Below, one piece after another: positions 36,063-44,763 of a stretch of 64,000 bases of DNA (its first letter is position 1; the number at the start of each line of letters is the position of its first letter). Location: NCBI GenBank assembly GCA_947496705.1, contig CANMDW010000009.1:62001-126000 (forward strand). The letters are read 5' to 3'. The translations under genes were made by a program, and so were the position numbers. The DNA is from an uncultured Aquimarina sp. GTDB lineage: Bacteria; Bacteroidota; Bacteroidia; Flavobacteriales; Flavobacteriaceae. Under the pieces are notes generated by a model. That model saw only the letters and a program-made list of their open reading frames with translations. It was not told the DNA's origin and ran no database searches.

Positions 36063-37646
36063 ATGTCACAATCAAAAATTCTAAACATCAATCCCAATAC
36101 CCTTTCCAAAAGAGAAAAGATCGGGCAGTTTTTCTTCCCTGCAGCTTTTATTAATGATAGCGATTCAGAAATCAAACAGTTAGAAAAGCTGATCAAAAAT
36201 CATACTATTGGCGGACTTACCTTTTTTCATAGCAGGGCCAGTGCTGCCACGAATTATGAAAGCAAGAAAAAAGTAATCCGAAATGAAAACAGCCAACAAC
36301 GGCTCAAAGAACTCATAGACCACTACCAAAGCATAGCTTCTACTCCATTATTAATGAGTATTGATGCAGAATGGGGCCTTGCCATGCGGGTAGAAAACAC
36401 ACCGCAATATCCCTATGCCATCACTTTAGGAGCCCTGCCAGATGAACAAGCAGCACTAATCTTTGATGTAGGCAAACATATAGGAGAGGATCTTAAGAGT
36501 ATGGGTATTCATCTTAATCTGGCTCCGGTTGCCGATATTAATATGAATCCAAACAATCCTGTAATCGGATATCGATCTTTTGGAGAAGACAAACTTCAGA
36601 TAACTCAAAGGGCGATATCTTTTTATAAGGGTCTTACAACTACCGGGGTTCTGGGGTGTTTTAAACATTTTCCGGGTCATGGAGATACCGAAGTAGATTC
36701 GCATCTTGGTCTTCCAATAATTCATAAGTCTAAAATGGAATTATATGATCAGGAGCTATATCCTTTTATAAAAGCAATCCAACAAGGCATCGGCAATATC
36801 ATGATCGGGCATTTAGCAGTTCCTGCATTGAGCAACGGTAAAAGTATTTCAGCAACCCTATCAAAAGATATGATTAAAGGTATCCTGCGAAAAGAATTTG
36901 GTTTTGAAGGTGTAGTCATATCTGATGCACTGAATATGCATAGCGTTTCTAAATTATATCCCGAAAAAGGGGTATTGGAATGGAAAGCCTTTGATGCAGG
37001 AAATGATATCTTATGCTTTGCAGAGCATGTAAAAGAAGGTATTCTGGCTATCGAAAAAAATGCTTCAGATCAACAAATTGAAGAAAGTTTTGAACGGGTT
37101 TGGAAAATGAAACAAAAAGCATTTTCAACTCAAAATCTATCCACATCAAAAGGAGCATCTTTACATCCTTCGGTATTGAATCAGCAACTTGCCGAACAAA
37201 GCATCACTACTTTCAAAGGGGCTATTAAAACATTAGAAACGTTTAAAAAAGAGGGTTTTGAAGCTATTTCCATCGGACGGCCAGCTTGTGTTTTTCTTGA
37301 TGAAATTTCTAATGAGATTGACTTTAGAAAGCATACATATTCTGAAGAAATGGCTCATAAATTTGATGTTGACAATATTCTCGTCGCATTATTTCCTCCA
37401 TCAGTAAAGCCGGCAAACAATTTTGGTATTCCTCAAAAAACGATACAATTCTTATCGGTATTAAGTACTACAAAGAAGGTAGTTATATATCTGTTTGGCA
37501 ATCCTTATGCATTACGGGTTTTAAACACCGATGCTATTAGAGATATCGTTATCGCATACCAGGATTTTGAATCATTTCAACAAACGGCTGCAAAACATTT
37601 TTTAGGAAAACTGAAGGCATTGGGTAAAATCCCTGTTCAACTTTAA
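36063..37646 (+). CDS. nagZ: NagZ-like GH3 beta-N-acetylhexosaminidase
   Basis: This 527-residue GH3 enzyme removes GlcNAc from GlcNAc-anhydroMurNAc products. The signature CFKHFPGHGDTEVDSHLGLP carries the NagZ-type acid/base dyad (Asp212, His214), and the nucleophile is Asp288 in VVISDALNM. There is no signal peptide, so it acts in the cytoplasm downstream of AmpG. It is longer than the roughly 340-residue enterobacterial NagZ because of an added C-terminal domain (about 360-527), as is usual in Bacteroidota. anmK starts 14 bases later, whose product uses the anhydroMurNAc released. Confidence 0.93.
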   Translation: MSQSKILNINPNTLSKREKIGQFFFPAAFINDSDSEIKQLEKLIKNHTIGGLTFFHSRASAATNYESKKKVIRNENSQQRLKELIDHYQSIASTPLLMSIDAEWGLAMRVENTPQYPYAITLGALPDEQAALIFDVGKHIGEDLKSMGIHLNLAPVADINMNPNNPVIGYRSFGEDKLQITQRAISFYKGLTTTGVLGCFKHFPGHGDTEVDSHLGLPIIHKSKMELYDQELYPFIKAIQQGIGNIMIGHLAVPALSNGKSISATLSKDMIKGILRKEFGFEGVVISDALNMHSVSKLYPEKGVLEWKAFDAGNDILCFAEHVKEGILAIEKNASDQQIEESFERVWKMKQKAFSTQNLSTSKGASLHPSVLNQQLAEQSITTFKGAIKTLETFKKEGFEAISIGRPACVFLDEISNEIDFRKHTYSEEMAHKFDVDNILVALFPPSVKPANNFGIPQKTIQFLSVLSTTKKVVIYLFGNPYALRVLNTDAIRDIVIAYQDFESFQQTAAKHFLGKLKALGKIPVQL

Positions 37647-37660
37647 TACATATCACAAGC

Positions 37661-38737
37661 ATGATCAAAAATGAATACAAAGTAATCGGGTTAATGTCGG
37701 GCACCTCGCTGGATGGATTGGATATTGCTTACTGTCACTTCAAAAAGGAAAATGGTTGGGTATTTAACATCCTGGAAGCAGAAAGTATCGATTATGATCA
37801 GGATTTTAAAGCAACATTAAAAAACTCTATCGATCTGAAGACCGTAGAATTATTGGTCTTGCATAATACATATGGCACCTGGCTTGGAGAGCAGGTACAT
37901 CATTTTATAAAAAAGCACAACATCGCAGTAGATTTTGTAGCCAGTCATGGACATACCGTGCATCATCAACCCGAAATAGGTTTGACCTACCAAATCGGTT
38001 CTGGACAACATCTGGCCAATGCGAGTGGCCAAAAGGTGATTTGCGACTTTAGAACCGGGGATGTGGCAATAGGAGGCCAGGGCGCGCCACTGGTACCAAT
38101 CGGAGATCGACTACTTTTTGGTTCTTATGATTTCTGTTTGAACCTGGGTGGAATCAGCAACATTTCGTTTGAACACAACCAGCAAAGAGTTGCCTATGAT
38201 ATCTCGCCGGCTAATATGCTGCTCAATTTTATTTGTTCAAAAATTAACCTGGAATATGACAAAGGTGGGCAACTAGCCAAAAGTGGAAGCGTAAATCATA
38301 ATGTTCTAGACGCATTAAATACATTAGCATATTACCAACTGCCATTTCCAAAATCTTTGGGGTATGAATGGTTTGTAGAAAAAGTAATTCCAATTATCGA
38401 AAACACTCAGGATACTGTAGAAAACCTTTTACATACTTCTGTTCATCATATAGCTACTCAAATAGCAAAGGCGGTTATCGATACTCAAAAGAAAAATTCA
38501 ACAGTATTAGTTACCGGTGGCGGGGCAAAAAACGACTTTTTAATAGAGATCTTACAACAAAAATTAATTGACTTTGGCAAAGTAGTTATTCCCGAAGAAA
38601 AAATAATTGATTACAAAGAAGCTATGGTTTTTGCTTTAATGGGAGTATTGCGGGCAAGAAATGAGGCAAATTGTTTATCATCTGTTACCGGGGCCGAAAA
38701 AAATTCTTCTTCGGGGGTGATCTATGATCCTTTATAA
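37661..38737 (+). CDS. anmK: 1,6-anhydro-N-acetylmuramic acid kinase
   Basis: AnmK opens the anhydro ring of anhydroMurNAc and phosphorylates it to MurNAc-6-phosphate using ATP. The 358-residue product has the family start IGLMSGTSLDGLDIAYC (ATP-binding loop at residues 10-19). It also has ASHGHTVHHQP, the DFRTGDVAIGGQGAPLVP block with the catalytic Asp, LNLGGISNIS, and the C-terminal VTGGGAKNDFL. Length is normal. It follows nagZ by 14 bases and ends the recycling cluster. MurQ etherase, the next pathway step, is not in the window. Confidence 0.96.
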   Translation: MIKNEYKVIGLMSGTSLDGLDIAYCHFKKENGWVFNILEAESIDYDQDFKATLKNSIDLKTVELLVLHNTYGTWLGEQVHHFIKKHNIAVDFVASHGHTVHHQPEIGLTYQIGSGQHLANASGQKVICDFRTGDVAIGGQGAPLVPIGDRLLFGSYDFCLNLGGISNISFEHNQQRVAYDISPANMLLNFICSKINLEYDKGGQLAKSGSVNHNVLDALNTLAYYQLPFPKSLGYEWFVEKVIPIIENTQDTVENLLHTSVHHIATQIAKAVIDTQKKNSTVLVTGGGAKNDFLIEILQQKLIDFGKVVIPEEKIIDYKEAMVFALMGVLRARNEANCLSSVTGAEKNSSSGVIYDPL

Positions 38738-38782
38738 AACATCTAGATAATATTTGGATACTCCTCGTCAATGCATAAATAT

Positions 38783-38869
38783 TTTTGAGCAGCACTTGAA
38801 ATACTCTTGAGCAACATTTGAAATACTCTTGAGCAACACTTGAAATACTCTTGGGCAACACTGAAATAC
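38783..38869. repeat. Four tandem 22-bp repeats
   Basis: Consecutive units (38783-38804, 38805-38826, 38827-38848 and 38849-38869, the last with a 1-base deletion) follow TCTTGAGCAACACTTGAAAT plus two bases. They differ by one to a few substitutions. There are no spacers, so it is not CRISPR. It sits in the roughly 290-base gap between anmK and udk and has no coding frame of note. Confidence 0.85.
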
Positions 38870-39003
38870 ACTTGGCCGAAGCCCAGATAGAATGGTCTAC
38901 TCATCCAACCCCAACTCATAAACTTCCGTCTCCCAGGCAATTCCTTAACCCTCAACAAGTCAATAACTCACAAACTCATCCATCAAAACTCAAAAACTAT
39001 CTT

Positions 39004-39011
39004 TACATTTG
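39004..39011 (+). promoter_or_regulatory. Promoter -7 box of udk
   Basis: TACATTTG is an exact match to the Bacteroidota -7 consensus TAnnTTTG. Transcription would start around 39018, about 9 bases before the ATG at 39027. This argues against the in-frame TTG at 39009, which lies within the box. No clear -33 TTG is seen. Confidence 0.6.
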
Positions 39012-39026
39012 TCAAAAAAAATAGCC

Positions 39027-39647
39027 ATGTTAATTATTGGTATCGCCGGAGGTACTGGTTGTGGTAAAACCACTGTTGTCAATCAGATTATCAACGAATT
39101 GCCCGAAAATGAAGTGTGTGTCATTTCGCAAGATTCCTATTATAAGGATACGAGTCATCTTACGTATGATGAGCGGGTAAAAATTAACTTCGACCATCCG
39201 CAATCTATCGATTTTGATTTGTTCATCGAACATTTGGCGGCCCTACGAAGAGGAGAAACCATACAACAACCTGTATATTCTTTTGCAGAACATAACAGAA
39301 CGGGTCAAACAATAGCTACCAAACCCAGTAAAGTGATTATTGTAGAAGGGATTTTGATTTTAACCAATCCTAAAATCAGGGATATGTTCGATATCAAAAT
39401 TTATGTACAAACCGATAGTGATGAGCGGCTCATAAGAAGGTTAAAACGAGATATCGTAGAACGTGGAAGAGATATGGATGAAGTACTGGACCGATATCAA
39501 AATACTTTAAAACCAATGCATCAACAATTCATTGACCCGACCAAAGAATTTGCCGATCTGATCATTCCAAACAACCAATATAATAATGTTGCAGTAGATG
39601 TGCTTCGCACCATTATCAAAGAACGCCTCAACGAATCTCAGGCATAA
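39027..39647 (+). CDS. udk: Uridine kinase
   Basis: Uridine kinase phosphorylates uridine and cytidine in pyrimidine salvage. The 206-residue product begins MLIIGIAGGTGCGKTT with the P-loop at residues 8-15. It continues with SQDSYYKD, NFDHPQSIDFDL, YSFAEHNR, IIVEGILIL and a lid segment SDERLIRRLKRDIVERGR. The ATG at 39027 is chosen because an upstream TTG start would lie in the promoter box. It is followed by divIC- and mutA-like genes, an order often seen in flavobacteria. Confidence 0.96.
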   Translation: MLIIGIAGGTGCGKTTVVNQIINELPENEVCVISQDSYYKDTSHLTYDERVKINFDHPQSIDFDLFIEHLAALRRGETIQQPVYSFAEHNRTGQTIATKPSKVIIVEGILILTNPKIRDMFDIKIYVQTDSDERLIRRLKRDIVERGRDMDEVLDRYQNTLKPMHQQFIDPTKEFADLIIPNNQYNNVAVDVLRTIIKERLNESQA

Positions 39648-39728
39648 AACTTTGCTCACAATATAAATAGTTCTCTATGCCAGTATAAACTTTTTGTACC
39701 TTTAACCTCAAAATTAATCTAACAAAGA

Positions 39729-40088
39729 TTGAAGCTAAAAAGCTATTTTCAGAAACTAAAAGAGAAACCGGCATTGATTCCGATATTTGCCATATTTTTG
39801 AATAAATATGTGCTCATTGTATTGCTGTTTGTGATTTGGATGCTTTTTATGGATACCAACTCATGGTTAATTCATAAGGAATTGGATCAGGAAATTCAGG
39901 AACTTGAGGATAATAAAGAGTACTATATTAAAGAGATTATCAAAGATCAAAAAGATATCAAAGTATTAAAAGATAGTGGAGAACTCGAGAAATTCGCAAG
40001 AGAAGAATATTTTATGAAACGTGATAATGAAGAAATCTACATCATCGAGTATGAAGACAGTGTGCCAAAAGACAAAAATGATGACTAA
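39729..40088 (+). CDS. DivIC/FtsB-like septum formation initiator
   Basis: This 119-residue bitopic membrane protein has a short cytoplasmic basic N-terminus, one membrane helix (about residues 26-43, LIVLLFVIWMLFM) and a periplasmic coiled coil (about 50-85). It ends in an FAREEYFMKRDNEEIYIIE segment typical of the DivIC/FtsB family, which links FtsL and FtsQ at the division site. The start is TTG; no ATG precedes the membrane helix. A TACCTTTA box at 39697-39704 differs from the -7 consensus in one base and could be its promoter. Its stop overlaps mutA by 8 bases. Confidence 0.88.
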   Translation: MKLKSYFQKLKEKPALIPIFAIFLNKYVLIVLLFVIWMLFMDTNSWLIHKELDQEIQELEDNKEYYIKEIIKDQKDIKVLKDSGELEKFAREEYFMKRDNEEIYIIEYEDSVPKDKNDD

Positions 40089-41445
40089 ATCCTTATTTGA
40101 CAGTTTTGATGAAGTTTCAGCAAAACAATGGAAACAAAAGATTCAATTTGACCTCAAAGGCGCAGACTATAACGAGGCATTGATTTTTAAATCTCTGGAA
40201 GGTATTGACATAAAACCTTTTTATCATCAGGAGGATTTGACAAACATCAACAACCCTGTGGCGCATCCCGCTACATGGAAAAATGTGATAAAAATAGACG
40301 TTACCAATGCAACTACCGGAAATGAAAAGGCTCGCACTGCGCTTCAAAAAGGAGCAGAAAGCATCTTTTTTATCATCCCGAATGAAACTATTGAACCTCA
40401 TAACCTGCTAAAGGATATCCCTTCGCAAATCCCAATTTTTATTGAAACTCAATTTCTTTCTGTTGTTTACAGTCGAATATTAAATGATCTTGCCAAAACA
40501 AAAAATAGTACTATATATGTGCTTATAGATGTTATAGGGCATTTGGCAGCTACCGGTAATTGGTATAAGAATCACAAAGGAGATCATCAGTTTCTGGATG
40601 TGATTGTCCAGCAAACTTCACATTTGAATAGTGTGATTAGTGTAGACCTGGGGTTATATCAAAATGCAGGTGCCAATATGGTTCAGCAATTAGCGTACAG
40701 CCTGGCACATGCCAACGAATATTTGAATTATTATGACAAAAAGGTTTTTTCGCCTTTTGATAAAATGCCTGTCGTATTCAAGGTAGCTATCGGTGGTAAT
40801 TACTTTTTTGAAATCGCAAAACTAAGAGCCCTTAGGCTTTTATGGGCCATATTGGCATCAGAATATAATGTACATACAGAATGCTATATACACGCACACC
40901 CTTCACATCGCAACAAAACCATCTTAGATTATAATGTAAATATGCTTCGTACCACCACCGAATGTATGAGTGCTATACTAGGCGGGGCAAATACCATTTA
41001 CAATCTACCCTATGATGATATTTATAATCTGGAGAATGATTTTGGTACAAGAATCTCCCTCAACCAATTGTTGATTCTAAAAAATGAAAGTTACTTTGAT
41101 CTGGTAGCCAATCCTGCTTCGGGATCTTATTATATCGAAAATATAACTTCTCAACTAGCCGAAAAGGGGTTGGCTTTGTTTAAGGAACTTGAAAAAGCAG
41201 GAGGTTTCTTATCTCAGCTAGAGTCGGGAGTGATCCAAAAAAAGATAAAAGAAAGTGCCTATAAAGAACAAAAACTGTTTGACAGTGAAGAAATTATTCT
41301 TACAGGAGCTAATAAATACAAAGACCCAGAGGGGATAATTCCCCGTCTTGAGAAGTCTGTTTTTCTTAAAAAAAGTAAAAGAAAAACAAGGCTCGCGCCC
41401 ATTATAAAAACTAGGTTAAGTGAAAAAACAGAGAAAAAAACATAA
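40081..41445 (+). CDS. mutA: Methylmalonyl-CoA mutase small subunit
   Basis: This is the non-catalytic small subunit of B12-dependent methylmalonyl-CoA mutase, which interconverts succinyl-CoA and methylmalonyl-CoA with MutB. From ATG 40081 (ATG 40078 is also possible) it has 454 residues. Evidence: VSAKQWKQKIQFDLKGADYNEAL, the barrel segments DVIGHLAATGNW and SVDLGLYQNAGANMVQQLAYSLA, and LLWAILASEYN, NMLRTTTECMSAILGGANTI and NPASGSYYIE, which parallel MutB. It lacks a DxHxxG cobalamin-binding domain, so it is shorter than small subunits that keep a vestigial one. Confidence 0.92.
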   Translation: MTKSLFDSFDEVSAKQWKQKIQFDLKGADYNEALIFKSLEGIDIKPFYHQEDLTNINNPVAHPATWKNVIKIDVTNATTGNEKARTALQKGAESIFFIIPNETIEPHNLLKDIPSQIPIFIETQFLSVVYSRILNDLAKTKNSTIYVLIDVIGHLAATGNWYKNHKGDHQFLDVIVQQTSHLNSVISVDLGLYQNAGANMVQQLAYSLAHANEYLNYYDKKVFSPFDKMPVVFKVAIGGNYFFEIAKLRALRLLWAILASEYNVHTECYIHAHPSHRNKTILDYNVNMLRTTTECMSAILGGANTIYNLPYDDIYNLENDFGTRISLNQLLILKNESYFDLVANPASGSYYIENITSQLAEKGLALFKELEKAGGFLSQLESGVIQKKIKESAYKEQKLFDSEEIILTGANKYKDPEGIIPRLEKSVFLKKSKRKTRLAPIIKTRLSEKTEKKT

Positions 41446-41537
41446 AAAAATGTTAAAGTTTCCCGACTTTTATTGTTAACTTGTCAGACATTTTATAAAA
41501 ATTGAGCCTATACATTAATTTTACTAAACCCTAATCA

Positions 41538-42167
41538 ATGCCCCTTAAGATTGGATATAGAGTACTGCTAATAGCATTACTACTATCACCTACGATTCAT
41601 TATGCCCAGACAAAGCCTGATTGCCTAAGTATAGACAAAAGTGGTTTGTCTAAAAAAGCTTTCAGTTCTTTTGAAAATGACTTGTTTACCTATTATAATT
41701 TTGGTAACGATTCCATAAAAACGTACCGAACATTTTTGGCAGAAGTAGCCAGTTTGTCCCTCGACCTTAGAAAACTTCCCTCCGATAATTCTATTCAAAT
41801 TACTCGCGACTTTAAGAATATATCGACCGATAAAAGTTCACTGTGGGTAAAATTAAGTGATTATGAAAATCAGGAGGCTACAAAAAAGTCATATCCCTCT
41901 CCTAACGGGAAAAAAGATGAACAAGAGATTATGATCTTTAATTATCGTGGTGGAGTAATTCAATGCCTTAAAAACACTAGTCGTAGTGATGATTTTAGAG
42001 AGATCATCAAAACGTTGGAAGAAGATGGAAATGTAAGTACATCCCTCATTGCCCAAAGGGTCTATTATATCACAGACAAAGAATTCAAGACCAGCCAAAT
42101 AAAAAAGTACATTGCTTTTGATATCTACTACTCTATCCTTATGGTGATAGAAAAAGCTTTTAAATAA
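41538..42167 (+). CDS. Secreted protein of unknown function between mutA and mutB
   Basis: I do not recognise the family. The 209-residue product has a signal peptide (VLLIALLLSPTIHYAQ), two Cys residues (PDCLSIDK and IQCLKN), and otherwise mixed polar sequence with a C-terminal helix (YYSILMVIEKAF). It sits 92 bases after mutA and is followed by a strong hairpin before mutB, so it probably ends the udk-divIC-mutA transcript. Nothing in it links it to B12 or propionate metabolism. Confidence 0.75.
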   Translation: MPLKIGYRVLLIALLLSPTIHYAQTKPDCLSIDKSGLSKKAFSSFENDLFTYYNFGNDSIKTYRTFLAEVASLSLDLRKLPSDNSIQITRDFKNISTDKSSLWVKLSDYENQEATKKSYPSPNGKKDEQEIMIFNYRGGVIQCLKNTSRSDDFREIIKTLEEDGNVSTSLIAQRVYYITDKEFKTSQIKKYIAFDIYYSILMVIEKAFK

Positions 42168-42188
42168 AAACTCGGAAACAGAGATCAT

Positions 42189-42226
42189 AATAGACCCCAA
42201 AGTTTTTCAAACCTTTGGGGTCTATT
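42189..42226 (+). terminator. Strong hairpin terminator before mutB
   Basis: Perfect 14-bp arms (42189-42202 and 42213-42226, core GACCCCAAAG) enclose a 10-base loop. The U tract after it is weak (ATTGCAT), so it may also protect mRNA ends. It separates the unknown secreted gene from mutB. Confidence 0.75.
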
Positions 42227-42360
42227 GCATATATAACAAAATTTGAGGTAAGATAGAGAAACGGGGAATCTGCTACTTTTTTTGAATAAAAATCATTTTT
42301 AAAAGTGTAATTTTATAGCCTTAATTAGTTTTTTATTCTATAAAATGAGGCTTTACGGCA

Positions 42361-44490
42361 ATGAGTAGAAAAAATCTTCAGCATATCACTCTTAATTCAG
42401 AATTGAGTATCGAGAATTCACAATTGGAAACTTTTGCTACTTCAGAAGGAATTGATGTAAAATCTTCATATGGCAAAGACGATATAATTCATTTGGATCA
42501 CTTAAATTTTTCTGCAGGAGTCCCTCCTTATCTGCGAGGGCCGTATACTACTATGTATGTTCGCAGGCCATGGACCATCAGACAATACGCTGGATTTTCT
42601 ACTGCAGAAGAAAGCAATGCTTTTTATCGAAGAAATCTCGCAGCAGGTCAAAAAGGACTTTCTGTAGCATTTGATCTGGCTACGCATCGCGGGTATGACA
42701 GCGATCATGAGCGTGTGGTTGGAGATGTTGGTATGGCTGGCGTTGCCATTGATACGGTCGAAGATATGAAAGTGCTTTTTGACCAAATACCATTGGATCA
42801 AATGTCGGTTTCTATGACAATGAATGGTGCCGTATTGCCCATAATGGCATTTTATATTGTGGCTGCCCAGGAACAAGGAGTAAACCAAAAACTACTATCG
42901 GGTACTATACAAAATGATATTTTAAAAGAATTTATGGTACGCAACACCTATATCTATCCTCCCACTCCATCCATGCGTATCATTAGTGATATTTTTAAGT
43001 ATTGTTCACAGCATATGCCAAAGTTTAATCCGATCAGTATTTCGGGATATCATATGCAGGAAGCGGGCGCTACTTGTGATATCGAGCTTGCTTATACGCT
43101 GGCTGATGGATTGGAATATGTGCGAAAAGGAATTGAAGCCGGATTAGATATCGATTCTTTTGCCCCCCGCCTTTCTTTTTTCTGGGCAATCGGCATGAAT
43201 CATTTTATGGAAATTGCCAAAATGAGAGCAGCCCGAATGCTTTGGGCAAAATTGATAGAGCAATTTGATCCTAAAAACCCAAAATCCCTCATGTTACGCA
43301 CCCACTGCCAAACCAGTGGATGGAGTTTAACCGCACAAGATCCGTTCAACAATGTTGCACGCACATGCATTGAAGCCAGTGCAGCTGCTTTTGGTGGCAC
43401 ACAAAGCCTGCATACCAATGCATTAGACGAGGCGATCGCACTACCTACCGATTTCTCTGCAAGAATTGCAAGAAATACACAAATATACCTTCAGGAAGAA
43501 ACACAAATCACCAGAACCGTCGACCCCTGGGCAGGAAGTTATTATGTAGAATCTCTGACTCATGAAATAGCAGAAAAAGCCTGGAAACTGATTGAAGAAG
43601 TAGAAGAGCTAGGAGGCATGACCAAAGCAATCGAAGCGGGAATCCCTAAAATGAGAATAGAAGAAGCTGCCGCCCGTAAACAAGCCAGAATCGATAGTGA
43701 ACAAGATGTGATTATTGGGGTGAATAAGTACACACTAGAAGAGGAAGAAGCAATTAGCACACTTAAAGTTGATAATCAAGCAGTAAGAGCACAACAAATA
43801 AAAGGATTAGAAAAAGTAAAAGCTTCTAGAGATGAACATGCTGTAAAGCACGCTCTGGATAATTTAACGAATGCAGCAGCCAATGATACTCAAAATTTAT
43901 TAGCTTTAGCAGTACAAGCAGCAAAACTAAGAGCAACATTGGGCGAAATTAGTGATGCTCTGGAAAAGAAATTCGGAAGATATAAAGCAGAAATAAAATC
44001 GTTTACCGGAGTGTATGCCAAAGAAATAAAAAATGATGAATCCTTTCATAAAGCAAGGGAGTTAGCAAATCAATTTGCAGAATTAGAGGGTCGTAGACCG
44101 AGAATTATGATTGCAAAAATGGGGCAGGATGGTCATGATCGCGGTGCAAAAGTGGTAGCAACCAGTTATGCCGATGTTGGCTTTGATGTCGATATTGGAC
44201 CACTGTTCCAAACACCAGCTGAAGCTGCTAAACAAGCTATAGAAAATGATGTGCACATCGTGGGTGTATCTTCACTAGCGGGAGGACATAAAACTTTGGT
44301 TCCTCAAATCATAGCAGAACTTAAAAACTATAGACGAGAAGATATTATGGTCATTGTGGGCGGTGTGATCCCACCCGATGATTATGATTTTCTATTTGAA
44401 GCCGGGGCAGTTGCCATTTTTGGACCAGGAACAAAAATTAGTGATGCAGCTATTACAATTCTGGAAATTTTGATTTCTACGTTTGAATAG
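42361..44490 (+). CDS. mutB: Methylmalonyl-CoA mutase large subunit
   Basis: This is the catalytic subunit of B12-dependent methylmalonyl-CoA mutase (also called ScpA), 709 residues. The substrate barrel has GPYTTMYVRRPWTIRQYAGFS, GLSVAFDLATHRGYDSDH, ISGYHMQEAGATCDIELAYTL and RTHCQTSGWSL. The C-terminal B12 domain carries DGHDRG, where His592 is the cobalt ligand in the DxHxxG motif, then GFDVDIGPLFQTP and VGVSSLAGGHKTLVP. Length and motifs are complete. It is separated from mutA by an unknown gene and a hairpin, so the subunits may be on different transcripts. It links propionate and odd-chain or branched amino acid breakdown to the TCA cycle. Confidence 0.97.
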   Translation: MSRKNLQHITLNSELSIENSQLETFATSEGIDVKSSYGKDDIIHLDHLNFSAGVPPYLRGPYTTMYVRRPWTIRQYAGFSTAEESNAFYRRNLAAGQKGLSVAFDLATHRGYDSDHERVVGDVGMAGVAIDTVEDMKVLFDQIPLDQMSVSMTMNGAVLPIMAFYIVAAQEQGVNQKLLSGTIQNDILKEFMVRNTYIYPPTPSMRIISDIFKYCSQHMPKFNPISISGYHMQEAGATCDIELAYTLADGLEYVRKGIEAGLDIDSFAPRLSFFWAIGMNHFMEIAKMRAARMLWAKLIEQFDPKNPKSLMLRTHCQTSGWSLTAQDPFNNVARTCIEASAAAFGGTQSLHTNALDEAIALPTDFSARIARNTQIYLQEETQITRTVDPWAGSYYVESLTHEIAEKAWKLIEEVEELGGMTKAIEAGIPKMRIEEAAARKQARIDSEQDVIIGVNKYTLEEEEAISTLKVDNQAVRAQQIKGLEKVKASRDEHAVKHALDNLTNAAANDTQNLLALAVQAAKLRATLGEISDALEKKFGRYKAEIKSFTGVYAKEIKNDESFHKARELANQFAELEGRRPRIMIAKMGQDGHDRGAKVVATSYADVGFDVDIGPLFQTPAEAAKQAIENDVHIVGVSSLAGGHKTLVPQIIAELKNYRREDIMVIVGGVIPPDDYDFLFEAGAVAIFGPGTKISDAAITILEILISTFE

Positions 44491-44763
44491 CTTTTTTGTA
44501 TAGTGTAAAAAAACCTATAGTATTCACTCAGAGCCTTCCATAGTATATCAACTGGCCAGATTATACCAGAAAAACAGTACTGCATGAAGATCTTAAAAAC
44601 AAAGTTTTGATTATTGAACTCATATAAACAGATGAAACGAACATTATTAACCTGAGAACGATTGTAGCGAGGTATGCTTCCGAAAATACATTTTGTTTTC
44701 GAGGGCCGATCCAGGCAGGTCTCGGGGAATTAAACCCTCTATGAGGGATTAAAATGTAAACGT

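Noticed and set aside
38783..38869. Possible CRISPR array
   Set aside because: The units are directly adjacent with no spacers, and there are no cas genes.
39009..39026. TTG start for udk
   Set aside because: The codon lies in the TACATTTG promoter box, and the ATG at 39027 gives the normal uridine kinase start.
42502..42888. 128-codon open frame on the - strand
   Set aside because: It lies wholly inside mutB, has no recognisable motif and no separate start region.
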